Assembly: GCA_008477525.1 (NCBI GenBank)
Contig: SPDT01000005.1
Span: 744,001-808,000, forward strand
Direction: 5' to 3'
DNA: 64,000 nucleotides
From: Hypomyces perniciosus
Taxonomy: Eukaryota > Ascomycota > Sordariomycetes > Hypocreales > Hypocreaceae
Shown one piece after another: positions 56,339 to 64,000 of the stretch. The position numbers and the translations under genes are program-made. A model generated the notes under the pieces. That model ran no database searches, was not told where the DNA came from, and saw only the letters and a program-made list of their open reading frames with translations. Every line of letters starts with the position of its first letter. Positions within the stretch are counted from its first letter, which is position 1.

Positions 56339-57232
56339 TCAGAACATCTTCGCGGGAGAGATTAAATACCATCCAATCTGGAAATAAGGGTCATCCCAAG
56401 CCTTATCCATCGCGTATTCAAGGAACGCAAGCACCTCCGTGCCGTAATTGGGAACGTACAATCCATGATGCTCCACACTCGTTCCGTTACAACAAACGCT
56501 ATCCTGTGCGTCGCAGTATGACTGAATAATATCGCTGTGGAGGCATTCCCAGCCCACTGGGCGAGGATCGAACTGTCCGAAGGAAGATCTGTTAGTGAAA
56601 AAGACATCAATGTTCGTGTCCTTCTGTGAAACTCACGCCTCCGGCCATACAAGTTCCAACATTGTAAAAGGCGCTGTATTCCCAGCGAGGATTTCCCATA
56701 AGAACGACTCCCGCGATCCGCGACGTGGCTGTGAAGGGGATTGTAGGATTTTTGTGTGTAATTCCCATCTTGGGATCTCCGCTGCCGCACAGCGCATTTT
56801 CCATGGCATGCGCTCCCTATCAACTACGATTAGCGAGCACAAACGATTACCACGCAAAAAGAACCCAGTGGTGGATCTTACCTGTCCATATCCAAGGAGG
56901 ACGAGATATGTATGCGGACACTTCTGCGCAAACCGATTCAAGGCCACCCCCGTAGCCCGCATGCCCAAGATCATTGACTCCTCATACGAAATGTTACCGC
57001 ACCAGGGCTGCGAATCACATGCCGGGTAGTCGACGAACTCAGACGTCGTCACCTGTCGCCAACTCTGAATCCTGTGTATCATCTCTCCGGTCTTGCCGTA
57101 CCCGCGAGGTTGTCCTGTCTCGCGCGTCTCACGGGCTGCGACGATGTGAATGTCGGGGCATGGCTTTGTCAGGGACCATGAGAGCGTTGCATGTCCCAGC
57201 AAGAGGAGGGCAGGTTTCATGGTGAGTCGCAT
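56339..57232 (-). CDS. secreted CE5 (cutinase/acetylxylan esterase)-like protein lacking the Ser nucleophile
   Basis: Family 5 carbohydrate esterase fold. Active members cleave cutin or deacetylate xylan outside the cell. Three exons: 57232-56882, 56816-56637, 56572-56339; 254 residues. The signal peptide is about MRLTMKPALLLLGHATLSWS. CPDIHIVAARETRE is the usual N-terminal strand. The nucleophile elbow, normally GYSQG, reads GYGQGAH across intron 1, so Ser is replaced by Gly. The Asp (SYCDAQDSVCCNG) and His (VEHHGLYVPNYG) of the triad are kept. Intron 2 uses the acceptor at 56573-56575, which yields CMAGG|FDPRPVGWECL; an earlier AG would break the frame. Probably not an active esterase; a binding or decoy role is only conjecture. 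Confidence 0.85.
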
Positions 57233-57868
57233 TGTGGATAGGTCGTCGTTGGGTTTCACACGATGTTATGTGAGTGGATTTCTTGATAGGACAGACAAAG
57301 GGGAAACAAGGTACTATTGAGAGATTTCATGCGATTATTGCCTAGATATAGTGGCAGCAATACTATTTGAGTTGGCTTATAAAATGCAGCAGTTTTAACT
57401 TAGAGTGTTCAGTTGCAGGAGGTTGACGCGAGGCGAAAGTCAACATGAATATGGTTGAACAGATTTCCCATAGAACTTAGTCACCGTTGTATGGTTCTCA
57501 CTTACTAGCTGCTAACTCACCTTGGAATATTGAGGAGACATTTCGTACAGTATCGTAAGTTTACTCTTTATGCGCAGGGTCGGTTGGCCAGCCAAGGCGG
57601 CGTTGAGCTTGGCAATAATGAAGCTTCACATGGTTCAATTCAGACGAAGAAACATATTGGCAAATGATAAACCCGATGACGCCGGTAATTCCTCCATTCA
57701 TATCTCGTAAGTAAAGGAAGATAATTCCAGTTAAAGGAAGGATCGTCAGGATCGGCTGACAAAGGTTCAGACGAGCACGCAATTGGTTCGACGGACGATA
57801 AGCAGTCTGCCTTCTTGTGACCGAAGCCGCTCTCCTTCCGAAAACCTGTGCAAGGCAAACCAAGCTTC
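57233..57868. other. intergenic, nothing recognised
   Basis: CE5 gene promoter on the left and 3' region of the WW gene on the right. Short open frames only. Confidence 0.45.
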
Positions 57869-58851
57869 TTAGTAGTCATCCTCGTAATATTCCTCCTCGT
57901 ACACTTCTTCTTCCACTTCCTCCTCTGACTCAGATGAGTCAGATGACTCCTCTTCGTTGACATAGGTGTTACTGTATGACGTGTTGTATTCTGTCACATT
58001 GTTGATGATGACAGTTTGTTGCTCATAACGCCTTTCATCATCATCATCCCTCTCCGACCCTCTCTCGCTATGGCTGTCACTGTCGCTGTCGCTGTCGTTC
58101 AGGACGTGGTGAAGCAGGGCACCGCCGGCAAGACCGGCAACCACACCTCCGGCAGCGCCTAGTAGCATACCACCGGCACCGGATGACTTCTTCTTCTTCT
58201 CCTTGCCACCATTCGAGGCGCCATAACCCCCTGAGCTAGGGGGATAGCCAGGAGGGGCACCATAGCCACTTGGAACCGGTGGAGGGTACGGGGAGTGACC
58301 GCCGCTGCTATAGCCACCATGGGTCGATGAGTCTCGGGACTCGCCACTTGGTTGGTGCTGCATCGGAGGTCGCGGAGGGACGTATCCAGGGGCCTCCCAC
58401 TGAGTTTGGCCGGTTTGCTGGTTCGCATAGTACCAGCGCTGGCGGCCCTGGTCGAAGAGAGGAGTCCATCCTTGCGGCAGAGGAGGTTTGTCGCTGGGCG
58501 GTTGGTATGTTGGGGTCGGAGGGCCCGGAGGAGGGGCGCCGTAGTTCTGACCTGGAGGGGGAGCACCGTAGTTCTGACTCGGAGGGGGAGCACCGTAGTT
58601 CTGATTTGGAGGAGGACTATTGTATTGCTGGCCTGGAGGAGGGGCGCCGTAGTTCTGACCCGGAGGAGGGCTATTGTAATGCTGGCCTGGAGGGGGAGCG
58701 CCGTATTGTCCGCCGTCTCTCGTGGCTATTTTGACAACCGAGGGTCAGTAGGCTATTATCTGCTAAGAGGTTGCGCCGATAACTCACCATAGGGAGGGCT
58801 TCCAAAACCCATATTCCCAAAGTCGTGGGTCATGCTGCTCATGTACGACAT
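57869..58851 (-). CDS. WW-domain protein with YGAPPPGQ repeats and acidic tail
   Basis: Function unknown. Two exons, 58851-58788 and 58725-57869 (62-bp intron); 306 residues. Residues ~22-90 are a tandem array of 9-residue units such as QNYGAPPPG and QQYNSPPPN. A WW domain follows at ~95-130: LPQGWTPLFDQGRQRWYYA, with the second Trp in GQTQWEAPGYVP. A Gly/Pro/Tyr-rich stretch follows, then a Gly/Ala hydrophobic segment (GGMLLGAAGGVVAGLAGGAL) resembling a glycine-zipper membrane segment. The tail is very acidic with runs of Asp, Glu and Ser. The Pro-rich array could itself be a WW ligand. It is divergent from the metacaspase gene, whose N-terminus has similar Gly/Tyr/Pro composition. Confidence 0.82.
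58523..58711 (-). repeat. 27-bp coding tandem repeat in the WW gene
   Basis: Seven units of 27 bp (the first one codon short) encode 9-residue repeats alternating NYGAPPPGQ with YNSPPPGQ-like variants. Such arrays readily change copy number. Confidence 0.8.
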
Positions 58852-59595
58852 GGTGGATGTGCGCAATGGCAAGACGATGTGCGGAAGAAAGAAAGGGAAG
58901 AGAGGGTGACAAGATAGCCGAAGGGCCTTACAAAAGAGTATATGTACGAAGTGCGAAGTAGTACGTAGAATGCCAACGGTTTGTTTGCATGAGGCGCAGG
59001 CAGCAGCAGATGGTTATGTATGGCCGAGGAAGACGGTTCGCAGGAGCACAAGAGGACCGACCGGAAATGACATCCTGGAGCCAATCACTTCACGGGCCGT
59101 ACCGAACGTATTGAAACGCGCCATTTTCGAGCTTATGCCCAATGGAGCACTCCGCAGTTCAAATGGCACAGTGATGGCTTCGTTGCTTCGCCACATGGAA
59201 CAGTGACGATGAGGGGTTGAGGGCCAAATCGGAGCGTCACAACACCTGTGGCGGGGCATTCTGGGCTCAACAGTGGAATAACAGGGGACCAGCCCACCTC
59301 ACGGGCCTATAACCGGAGCCTGCTAGCCGCTAGAGCCTGTCTCAGGTGCACTGCCACAAATCCGCGGGGCAGTGCTCGTGATGCGGAACGGAACAAACAG
59401 CAGCAGCCAAGGCTCCGTACCTTAGCTGAAACTCCATTGCGGTCATTGACCACTTCTTCCTTTACCTACGCATCAGAGTGTTGCAGCTCGCCGCTTTCCA
59501 TCTGCTTCGTCGTCTTCGCATCGGGACTCGAGACCCCAGAGCACACGATAGTTGCTGCCTCGTCCTCCTCTTCTCGATCCCTCTCGATCTCAACC
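58852..59595. promoter_or_regulatory. bidirectional promoter of the WW gene and the metacaspase gene
   Basis: 744-bp spacer between divergent starts. The metacaspase frame stays open upstream to 59248, but that part does not resemble the family, and the conserved Met is 59596. Confidence 0.5.
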
Positions 59596-61384
59596 ATGTC
59601 CGGATACCCCGGCCAGGGCTATCACGGCGCTAGCCCTCACGGCAGCGGCGGATACGGTCCTCCCGGCGGTCCTCCGCCTCCTGGGCCGGGATACGGAGGT
59701 GGTTACGGAGGACAAGGCGGGTATGGAGGATATGGCTCTCCTCCTCCTCCCCAGGGCGGCTACGGCGCACCTCAGGGTGGTTATGGTTCCCCAGCTCCTC
59801 AGGGAGGATACGGTGGCCCCCCTCATGGCGGCCCTCCTCACCAACAAGGTGGTTACGGCTCTCCTGCTCCCGGCGGCTATGGAGCCCCTCCTCCACAGCA
59901 GCATCAGCAGCATCAGCAGCATCAGCAGCATCAGCAGCATGGCTACGGAGCGCCGCAAGGTGGTTACGGCTCTCCTTCTCACGGTGGTGGTTATGGCGCT
60001 CCTCCTCCTCAAGGCGGCGGTTATGGCTCCCACTCTCCTCCTCAAGGGGGATATGGACAACCCCAGGGCGGCTACGGCGGTCCCAACCAGCAGCATCACC
60101 CTCCTCAGGGTCAGCGTGCCGGACACTATGCGCCTCCCCAGCATGCTCCGCCTTCTCACCTAGACTCTTACGGCTATCCTCTCCCCGCCGCTGCTCATTC
60201 TGGTGGTTCGCAATCAAGGGCTGGCCCGCCGCCGCCTTCTGGTCCGCAGCAGTTCGGCGGTGGTGCACCTGCCGGATATACCTTCCAGTATTCCAATTGT
60301 ACGGGAAAGCGAAAGGCGGTGTTAATTGGTATCAATTACTTTGGCCAGAAGAACGAGTTGAAGGGCTGCATCAACGACGTCCACAACATGTCAGCCTTTT
60401 TGGTTGAGCGATTCGGGTACAAGAGGGAAGATATGGTTACTCTCACAGATGACCAACAAGAGCCCGGCAGGCGACCTACGAGGGCAAATATTATCCGCGC
60501 TTTTGACTGGCTGGTCAATGGGGCACAGCCCAATGATTCCCTGTTTCTTCATTACTCTGGTAAGTCAAGTCCGGCTTGCGTTTGGTGAATTCACGGGAGG
60601 AACACAGAGCACTGACGAGCATTCCAGGTCACGGTGGTCAGACAGAAGATTTGGACGGCGATGAGGACGATGGCTTTGATGAAGTTATCTATCCTGTTGA
60701 CTGGCAACAGACGAACCACATCGTGGATGACGAGATCCACTTCCGTGTTGTCAAGCCCCTGCCGCCAGGAGTGCGCCTAACCGCCATCTTTGACTCGTGT
60801 CATTCAGCAACCGCCATGGATTTGCCTTATGTCTATTCTACCAAGGGTGTCCTCAAGGAGCCCAACCTTGCCAAGGAAGCTGGTCAAGGCCTTCTTGGTG
60901 CACTCAGCTCGTACGCGTCAGGTGATATGGCTGGTGTGGCAAGCAGCATCATGGGCTTCGCCAAGACAGCGTTCAAGGGCGATGAAGCGTATAAGATAAC
61001 CATGGCGACGCGCACATCACCCGCTGACGTCATCATGTGGTCAGGAAGCAAGGATGATCAGACTTCGTAAGGACTCCTCGTTGAAGCAAAATACCAGGCA
61101 ATCTTGGTGCTAACAGGAAACAACGTATAGCGCCGATACCAAGGTTGGAACGCAAGCAACTGGAGCTATGTCATGGGCCTTTATTTCGGCCCTTAAACAG
61201 AATCCCAGCCAATCTTACGTCCAGCTGCTCAACAACATCCGCGACGTCCTCGCTCAAAAGTACACCCAGAAGCCGCAGCTATCCTGCAGTCACCCTCTTG
61301 GTATGTTCTTGAGCCATAGCAACCATTGATCACTTGGTAGTCTAACAGCCTTCTACAGATACCAACCTCCAATTTGTTATGTAA
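59596..61384 (+). CDS. type I metacaspase
   Basis: Calcium-dependent Arg/Lys-specific cysteine protease of the caspase fold, tied to ageing, protein-aggregate handling and regulated cell death in fungi. Four exons: 59596-60559, 60628-61066, 61131-61300, 61359-61384; 532 residues. The N-terminal ~230 residues are a Gly/Pro/Tyr/Gln-rich prodomain with a QQH tract. The p20-like domain starts [20 protein letters not shown]. The catalytic His lies in HYSGHGGQ near 323 (restored by intron 1 splicing) and the catalytic Cys in [15 protein letters not shown] near 377. Intron 3 leaves a tiny last exon encoding DTNLQFVM. The family start is [11 protein letters not shown]. All active-site residues are present. 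Confidence 0.95.
59896..59940 (+). repeat. (CAGCAGCAT)5 coding microsatellite
   Basis: Five perfect 9-bp units encode QQH repeats in the metacaspase prodomain. Perfect repetition at the DNA level suggests recent slippage. Confidence 0.9.
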
Positions 61385-61647
61385 TCGCTAGGGTTAAGTT
61401 GAAACGATTTTATAGCATTTGTTACCCAACCAACTGGTTTCCTCAAGCTCACCTGCTTGACTATCCCGCTTATCTCGGGGCGTGCTCAGGACTTGTCTAT
61501 TTATAGGAAAGATGACTAGAACGCAAAATGATAATCCAAGTCATTTTAAAGGCAATGGATCTTGTAACATTCTAAATGTGAGCTTCATGTCCTCGACTAT
61601 TTCAAATGTAGTTGATGAGTGTAGGCTACTGGAATGAAGCGAGGCTC

Positions 61648-62721
61648 TCATGATGGTCGCAGCTTGAATGAGAACGACACATTTCCATTAACAACACCCA
61701 CAGTGTTCTTGATCTTCGGGTGGTGAAAGGTTTCCAATCGCCCGCGCATTTCTGGCGTCCCGATCTGCAATTGATGCAGAATCTCAGCCACCGCCGTATA
61801 CACCATCTCGAAATTCCCATCCTCGATCTTGACGGAAATACCAATGGCGCCATCCGATCCAAGAGCCCGTGTCCGCTCTGACTCCCGGATACCAATGCCA
61901 AAGCAGCCCTCCGCGCCGAGCTTAGCAATGAGTGATTCCTCGAAGGCTTGCATCAAGACCGTGCAGAAGCGACCTTCGCCGGCGACCATCTCGGGGTGTC
62001 GAGCCATGGCATTGTATACACGGCTCATGTTCTGGGTTCTCGGTGATACTTCTTTGTCATGTTCCATTGCGTCACGGGCTTGAGCGAAGGAAGCGTACAT
62101 ATGTGCATGACAGCGAAGAGGAACAGCCGGAGAAAGCATATCGCAGCCGTCTACCCTCCATTTAACGTCGTCTTCATTCATGCCAGACAGCTCCTCCACC
62201 ACTTTCCTAACCCGCGCCTGGATAGGATGGTCGGGGGCATTATAATTAGCTGTGGGAGCGCCCATTGCTTTCGCACCGGCTAGCATGCCAGCATGCTTGC
62301 CTGAACAAGCGCTGCAGACCGGAGTAGGTGTGAAACCGCTCTTGGTCCACGCATTGTTAATAGCAGGAGTGAGAACAGCAGGGTGGCCACCGCAACGAAG
62401 ATCGCTCTCTTTATTTTGCGCCTTGGACAGCATGGCCTTTGCGCGATTGATGTGTCTATCCTCACTGCTGTGGGAACCACAGATGAGGGCCAAGTCTGCC
62501 TCATCAAAGGAGAATTGCTCCAGGGCACCGGTTTCAACTACAGCAAGCGCTTGGGCGGGTTTTGCGGAGGAGTGGATAAGTGTCATGCGATGAGGATCGC
62601 CGAGGTGGTAAAGGATCTTGCCGGAGGAGGAGATGACTGCGGCGTGGACTTCATGTTTGTTCTCGACGATGCCATCTCTCTCGATAAGGATGAAGTCTCC
62701 TTCCCGGGTTGTTCTCGTCAT
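61648..62721 (-). CDS. L-asparaginase, rhizobial (type II thermolabile / class 3) family
   Basis: Hydrolyses L-asparagine to aspartate and ammonia; unrelated in fold to the common bacterial-type or plant-type asparaginases. 357 residues, one exon, ATG at 62721 (MTRTTREGDF). Residues equivalent to those of Rhizobium etli ReAV are present at a constant offset: Ser51-x-x-Lys54 (SSAKPAQ), Ser83 (CGSHSSED), the zinc ligands Cys139, Lys142 and Cys193 (CSACSGKHAG; VDGCDMLSP), Asp191, and Lys267 (IAKLGAEG). No secretion signal is seen, so it is probably cytosolic. Convergent with the metacaspase gene. The family is patchy in fungi and best known from bacteria, so ancient transfer is possible but not shown here. 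Confidence 0.92.
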   Translation of the reverse strand: MTRTTREGDFILIERDGIVENKHEVHAAVISSSGKILYHLGDPHRMTLIHSSAKPAQALAVVETGALEQFSFDEADLALICGSHSSEDRHINRAKAMLSKAQNKESDLRCGGHPAVLTPAINNAWTKSGFTPTPVCSACSGKHAGMLAGAKAMGAPTANYNAPDHPIQARVRKVVEELSGMNEDDVKWRVDGCDMLSPAVPLRCHAHMYASFAQARDAMEHDKEVSPRTQNMSRVYNAMARHPEMVAGEGRFCTVLMQAFEESLIAKLGAEGCFGIGIRESERTRALGSDGAIGISVKIEDGNFEMVYTAVAEILHQLQIGTPEMRGRLETFHHPKIKNTVGVVNGNVSFSFKLRPS

Positions 62722-63422
62722 GGTGTCAAGTCTCAAGATGGATGGTTCGGTGTACTCTGAAAAGACGTGAAACAGCTCCGACAGGCAAAGTTGAGTGAGT
62801 GACAACTTGAATGAGCGCATTCGTGCAAGAGAGGACGTGTCATTAGATTAGATCTTATCACGCTTAGATAGTATCTATTTTAGGTCTGATGCCAGCAACT
62901 TCATGCAAGGCCCACTGGTATTACGTACGGCATTGAATTCCGAGAACACCATTGGATCTGTTTTATCTTTTATACAATCTTCACATAACAATGCATATAG
63001 TACTAACTATTATTGTAACAGCGCCATGTGTTGTTGGTGACATCAACCCTGGATTTCATCCCGGACTCGGAAATGGAATCACCAAATGTGCATCGGGCCG
63101 ACCTCGACCTCAATGCTTGTAAATCTGACATTTATCCCTCTGTCACCTCATGGCAAGGATTACTAGGTCGTTCTTCTATTCACCTACTTCTCTACGGCAC
63201 TCGGCAGAACATCGCAACACGTCTTCAAGCAACTCACATTTGTCATCAAGATTACATATCAATCACAATACCTACGGAGAGCTGTTTGTGTTCCACGAAT
63301 TCATCTAAATAGATTTGCCCCTTTCAATCAGTATCCATGTTACCTAGATGTGAAGGACAAATATGGACAGTCGAAAGAGAAAGTAAATATATGACATATA
63401 CATGACCACCGTCAACACGCCA
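62722..63422. other. intergenic, nothing recognised
   Basis: Asparaginase promoter and 3' region of the lyase gene. A 94-codon plus-strand frame at 63028-63312 has no support. Confidence 0.45.
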
Positions 63423-64000
63423 TCATGTTTGATGGCTCACGCTGATGCTGTAGAAGTGCACCTCGGTAGCGCCTTCGCCCTGGTTGTAGTTGCCAACCTT
63501 GAAGTAGCTGGCCGGGCCATTCAGGTCGAATGTGCTCAGCGTCTTGGTGAAGCTTCCTCCATTGATGAGCACAGTGAGCTGGTTGCTCTCGTAGCGAATC
63601 TCATAGCTGAACTTCTGGCTGGGATCGACCTTGGTAAGGTTGGTGGGCTGCTGGGTGCAGGTGGCGCATTTCTGCACGCCCATAGACAGTTGGCCGCTGC
63701 TGTCGATGTACAGCTCCGCGACAGGCTTCGTCGAAACATTGTCGGCAATGTGAATCTGGCCAATGCAGATCTTGCCAGTGTTCTTCGTAACCTTGAGCGT
63801 GGCCGCAAGTCTGTTGCGAGCGTTGAAGGGGCTCCAACTCTCCAGCTGCTCCCGGAACTCACACCGGCAGTGCTCACTGTGCGGCGTGGTAACGCACAAG
63901 CCGGAGTCTGGCCCGCCGGGGACTGTCATGACCAAAGACCCGTCGGTCTTGTCTGTGAAGAAGACACCAGGGGATGAATAGCCACTGCAGCCCTGGAGGG
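63423..64000 (-). CDS. PL7/PL20-type polysaccharide lyase, N-terminus beyond the window
   Basis: C-terminal 191 codons of a beta-jelly-roll lyase that cleaves uronic-acid polysaccharides (alginate or glucuronan) by beta-elimination. The frame is open to the window edge (LQGCSGYSSPGVFFTDKTDG). Three family strands are visible: CRCEFREQLE (the Arg/Glu strand, with a Cys in place of the usual R-x-E-L-R spacing), GQIHIAD (catalytic Gln-x-His region) and YFKVGNYNQGEG (catalytic Tyr region), ending HFYSISVSHQT. The mature protein is presumably secreted, but the signal peptide would be outside. PL7 and PL20 cannot be separated with confidence from this part alone. Confidence 0.85.
   Translation of the reverse strand, partial: LQGCSGYSSPGVFFTDKTDGSLVMTVPGGPDSGLCVTTPHSEHCRCEFREQLESWSPFNARNRLAATLKVTKNTGKICIGQIHIADNVSTKPVAELYIDSSGQLSMGVQKCATCTQQPTNLTKVDPSQKFSYEIRYESNQLTVLINGGSFTKTLSTFDLNGPASYFKVGNYNQGEGATEVHFYSISVSHQT

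Noticed and set aside
1..64000. tRNA, rRNA or CRISPR arrays
   Set aside because: I scanned for T-loop-like GGTTCRANNC contexts and regularly spaced repeats and found nothing that could be folded or aligned convincingly by eye.

Overview
This is nuclear DNA of a filamentous ascomycete. Genes are interrupted by short introns (about 40-170 bp, mostly 47-70 bp, GT...AG, often with a CTAAC or CTGAC branch site), intergenic spacers are short, and both strands carry genes. Several families are typical of Pezizomycotina: full-length ATP25 and MRP51, a NACHT-ankyrin NLR-like protein, WSC domains, a CE5 esterase and a DUF6546-type F-box relic. Gene content and sequence style suggest Sordariomycetes, probably Hypocreales. 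The species cannot be named from the window alone. Gene models were built by hand from splice signals and reading frame. Every model reported as intact closes in frame. The last exon of the phosphate carrier is ambiguous.

Layout. 0-13 kb is housekeeping: ATP25 and the mitochondrial RNA polymerase RPO41 diverge from one 0.5-kb promoter; ARC1 (tRNA-synthetase cofactor) and an LSH/HELLS/Irc5-type SNF2 remodeller diverge from another. 13-25.4 kb is the accessory part: a 1850-residue ankyrin-like protein built from a ~95-100-residue super-repeat, an AT-rich island with two non-autonomous inverted-repeat elements (one with a perfect 8-bp target duplication), a broken F-box/DUF6546 gene, and a 1194-residue NACHT-ankyrin STAND protein. 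26-38.7 kb: a short-chain dehydrogenase, the actin-patch protein BBC1, the CTD phosphatase RTR1, ribosomal protein S17, mitoribosomal MRP51 and a tRNA-guanine transglycosylase. 38.8-47.5 kb: a GPI-anchored Cys-rich protein, the HOS3 deacetylase, histidinol-phosphatase and a frame-shifted WSC pseudogene. 47.9-55 kb: a full-size ABCA transporter and the mitochondrial phosphate carrier. 56.3-64 kb: a CE5 esterase-like protein that lacks its nucleophile, a WW-domain low-complexity protein divergent from a metacaspase, a rhizobial-type asparaginase and a partial PL7/PL20-type polysaccharide lyase.

How the genes relate. Several neighbours share a compartment: ATP25 + RPO41 (mitochondrial gene expression), MRP51 + TGT (translation), possibly ARC1 (an AUG-less presequence-like extension), and MIR1. 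The NACHT-ankyrin protein and the metacaspase belong to families linked to regulated cell death in fungi, but they lie 34 kb apart and no physical or regulatory link is visible. No secondary-metabolite cluster, tRNA, rRNA or CRISPR array was recognised. The least expected signals are the giant super-repeat ankyrin protein, the two inverted-repeat elements, the nucleophile-less CE5 protein and the AUG-less extension of ARC1.
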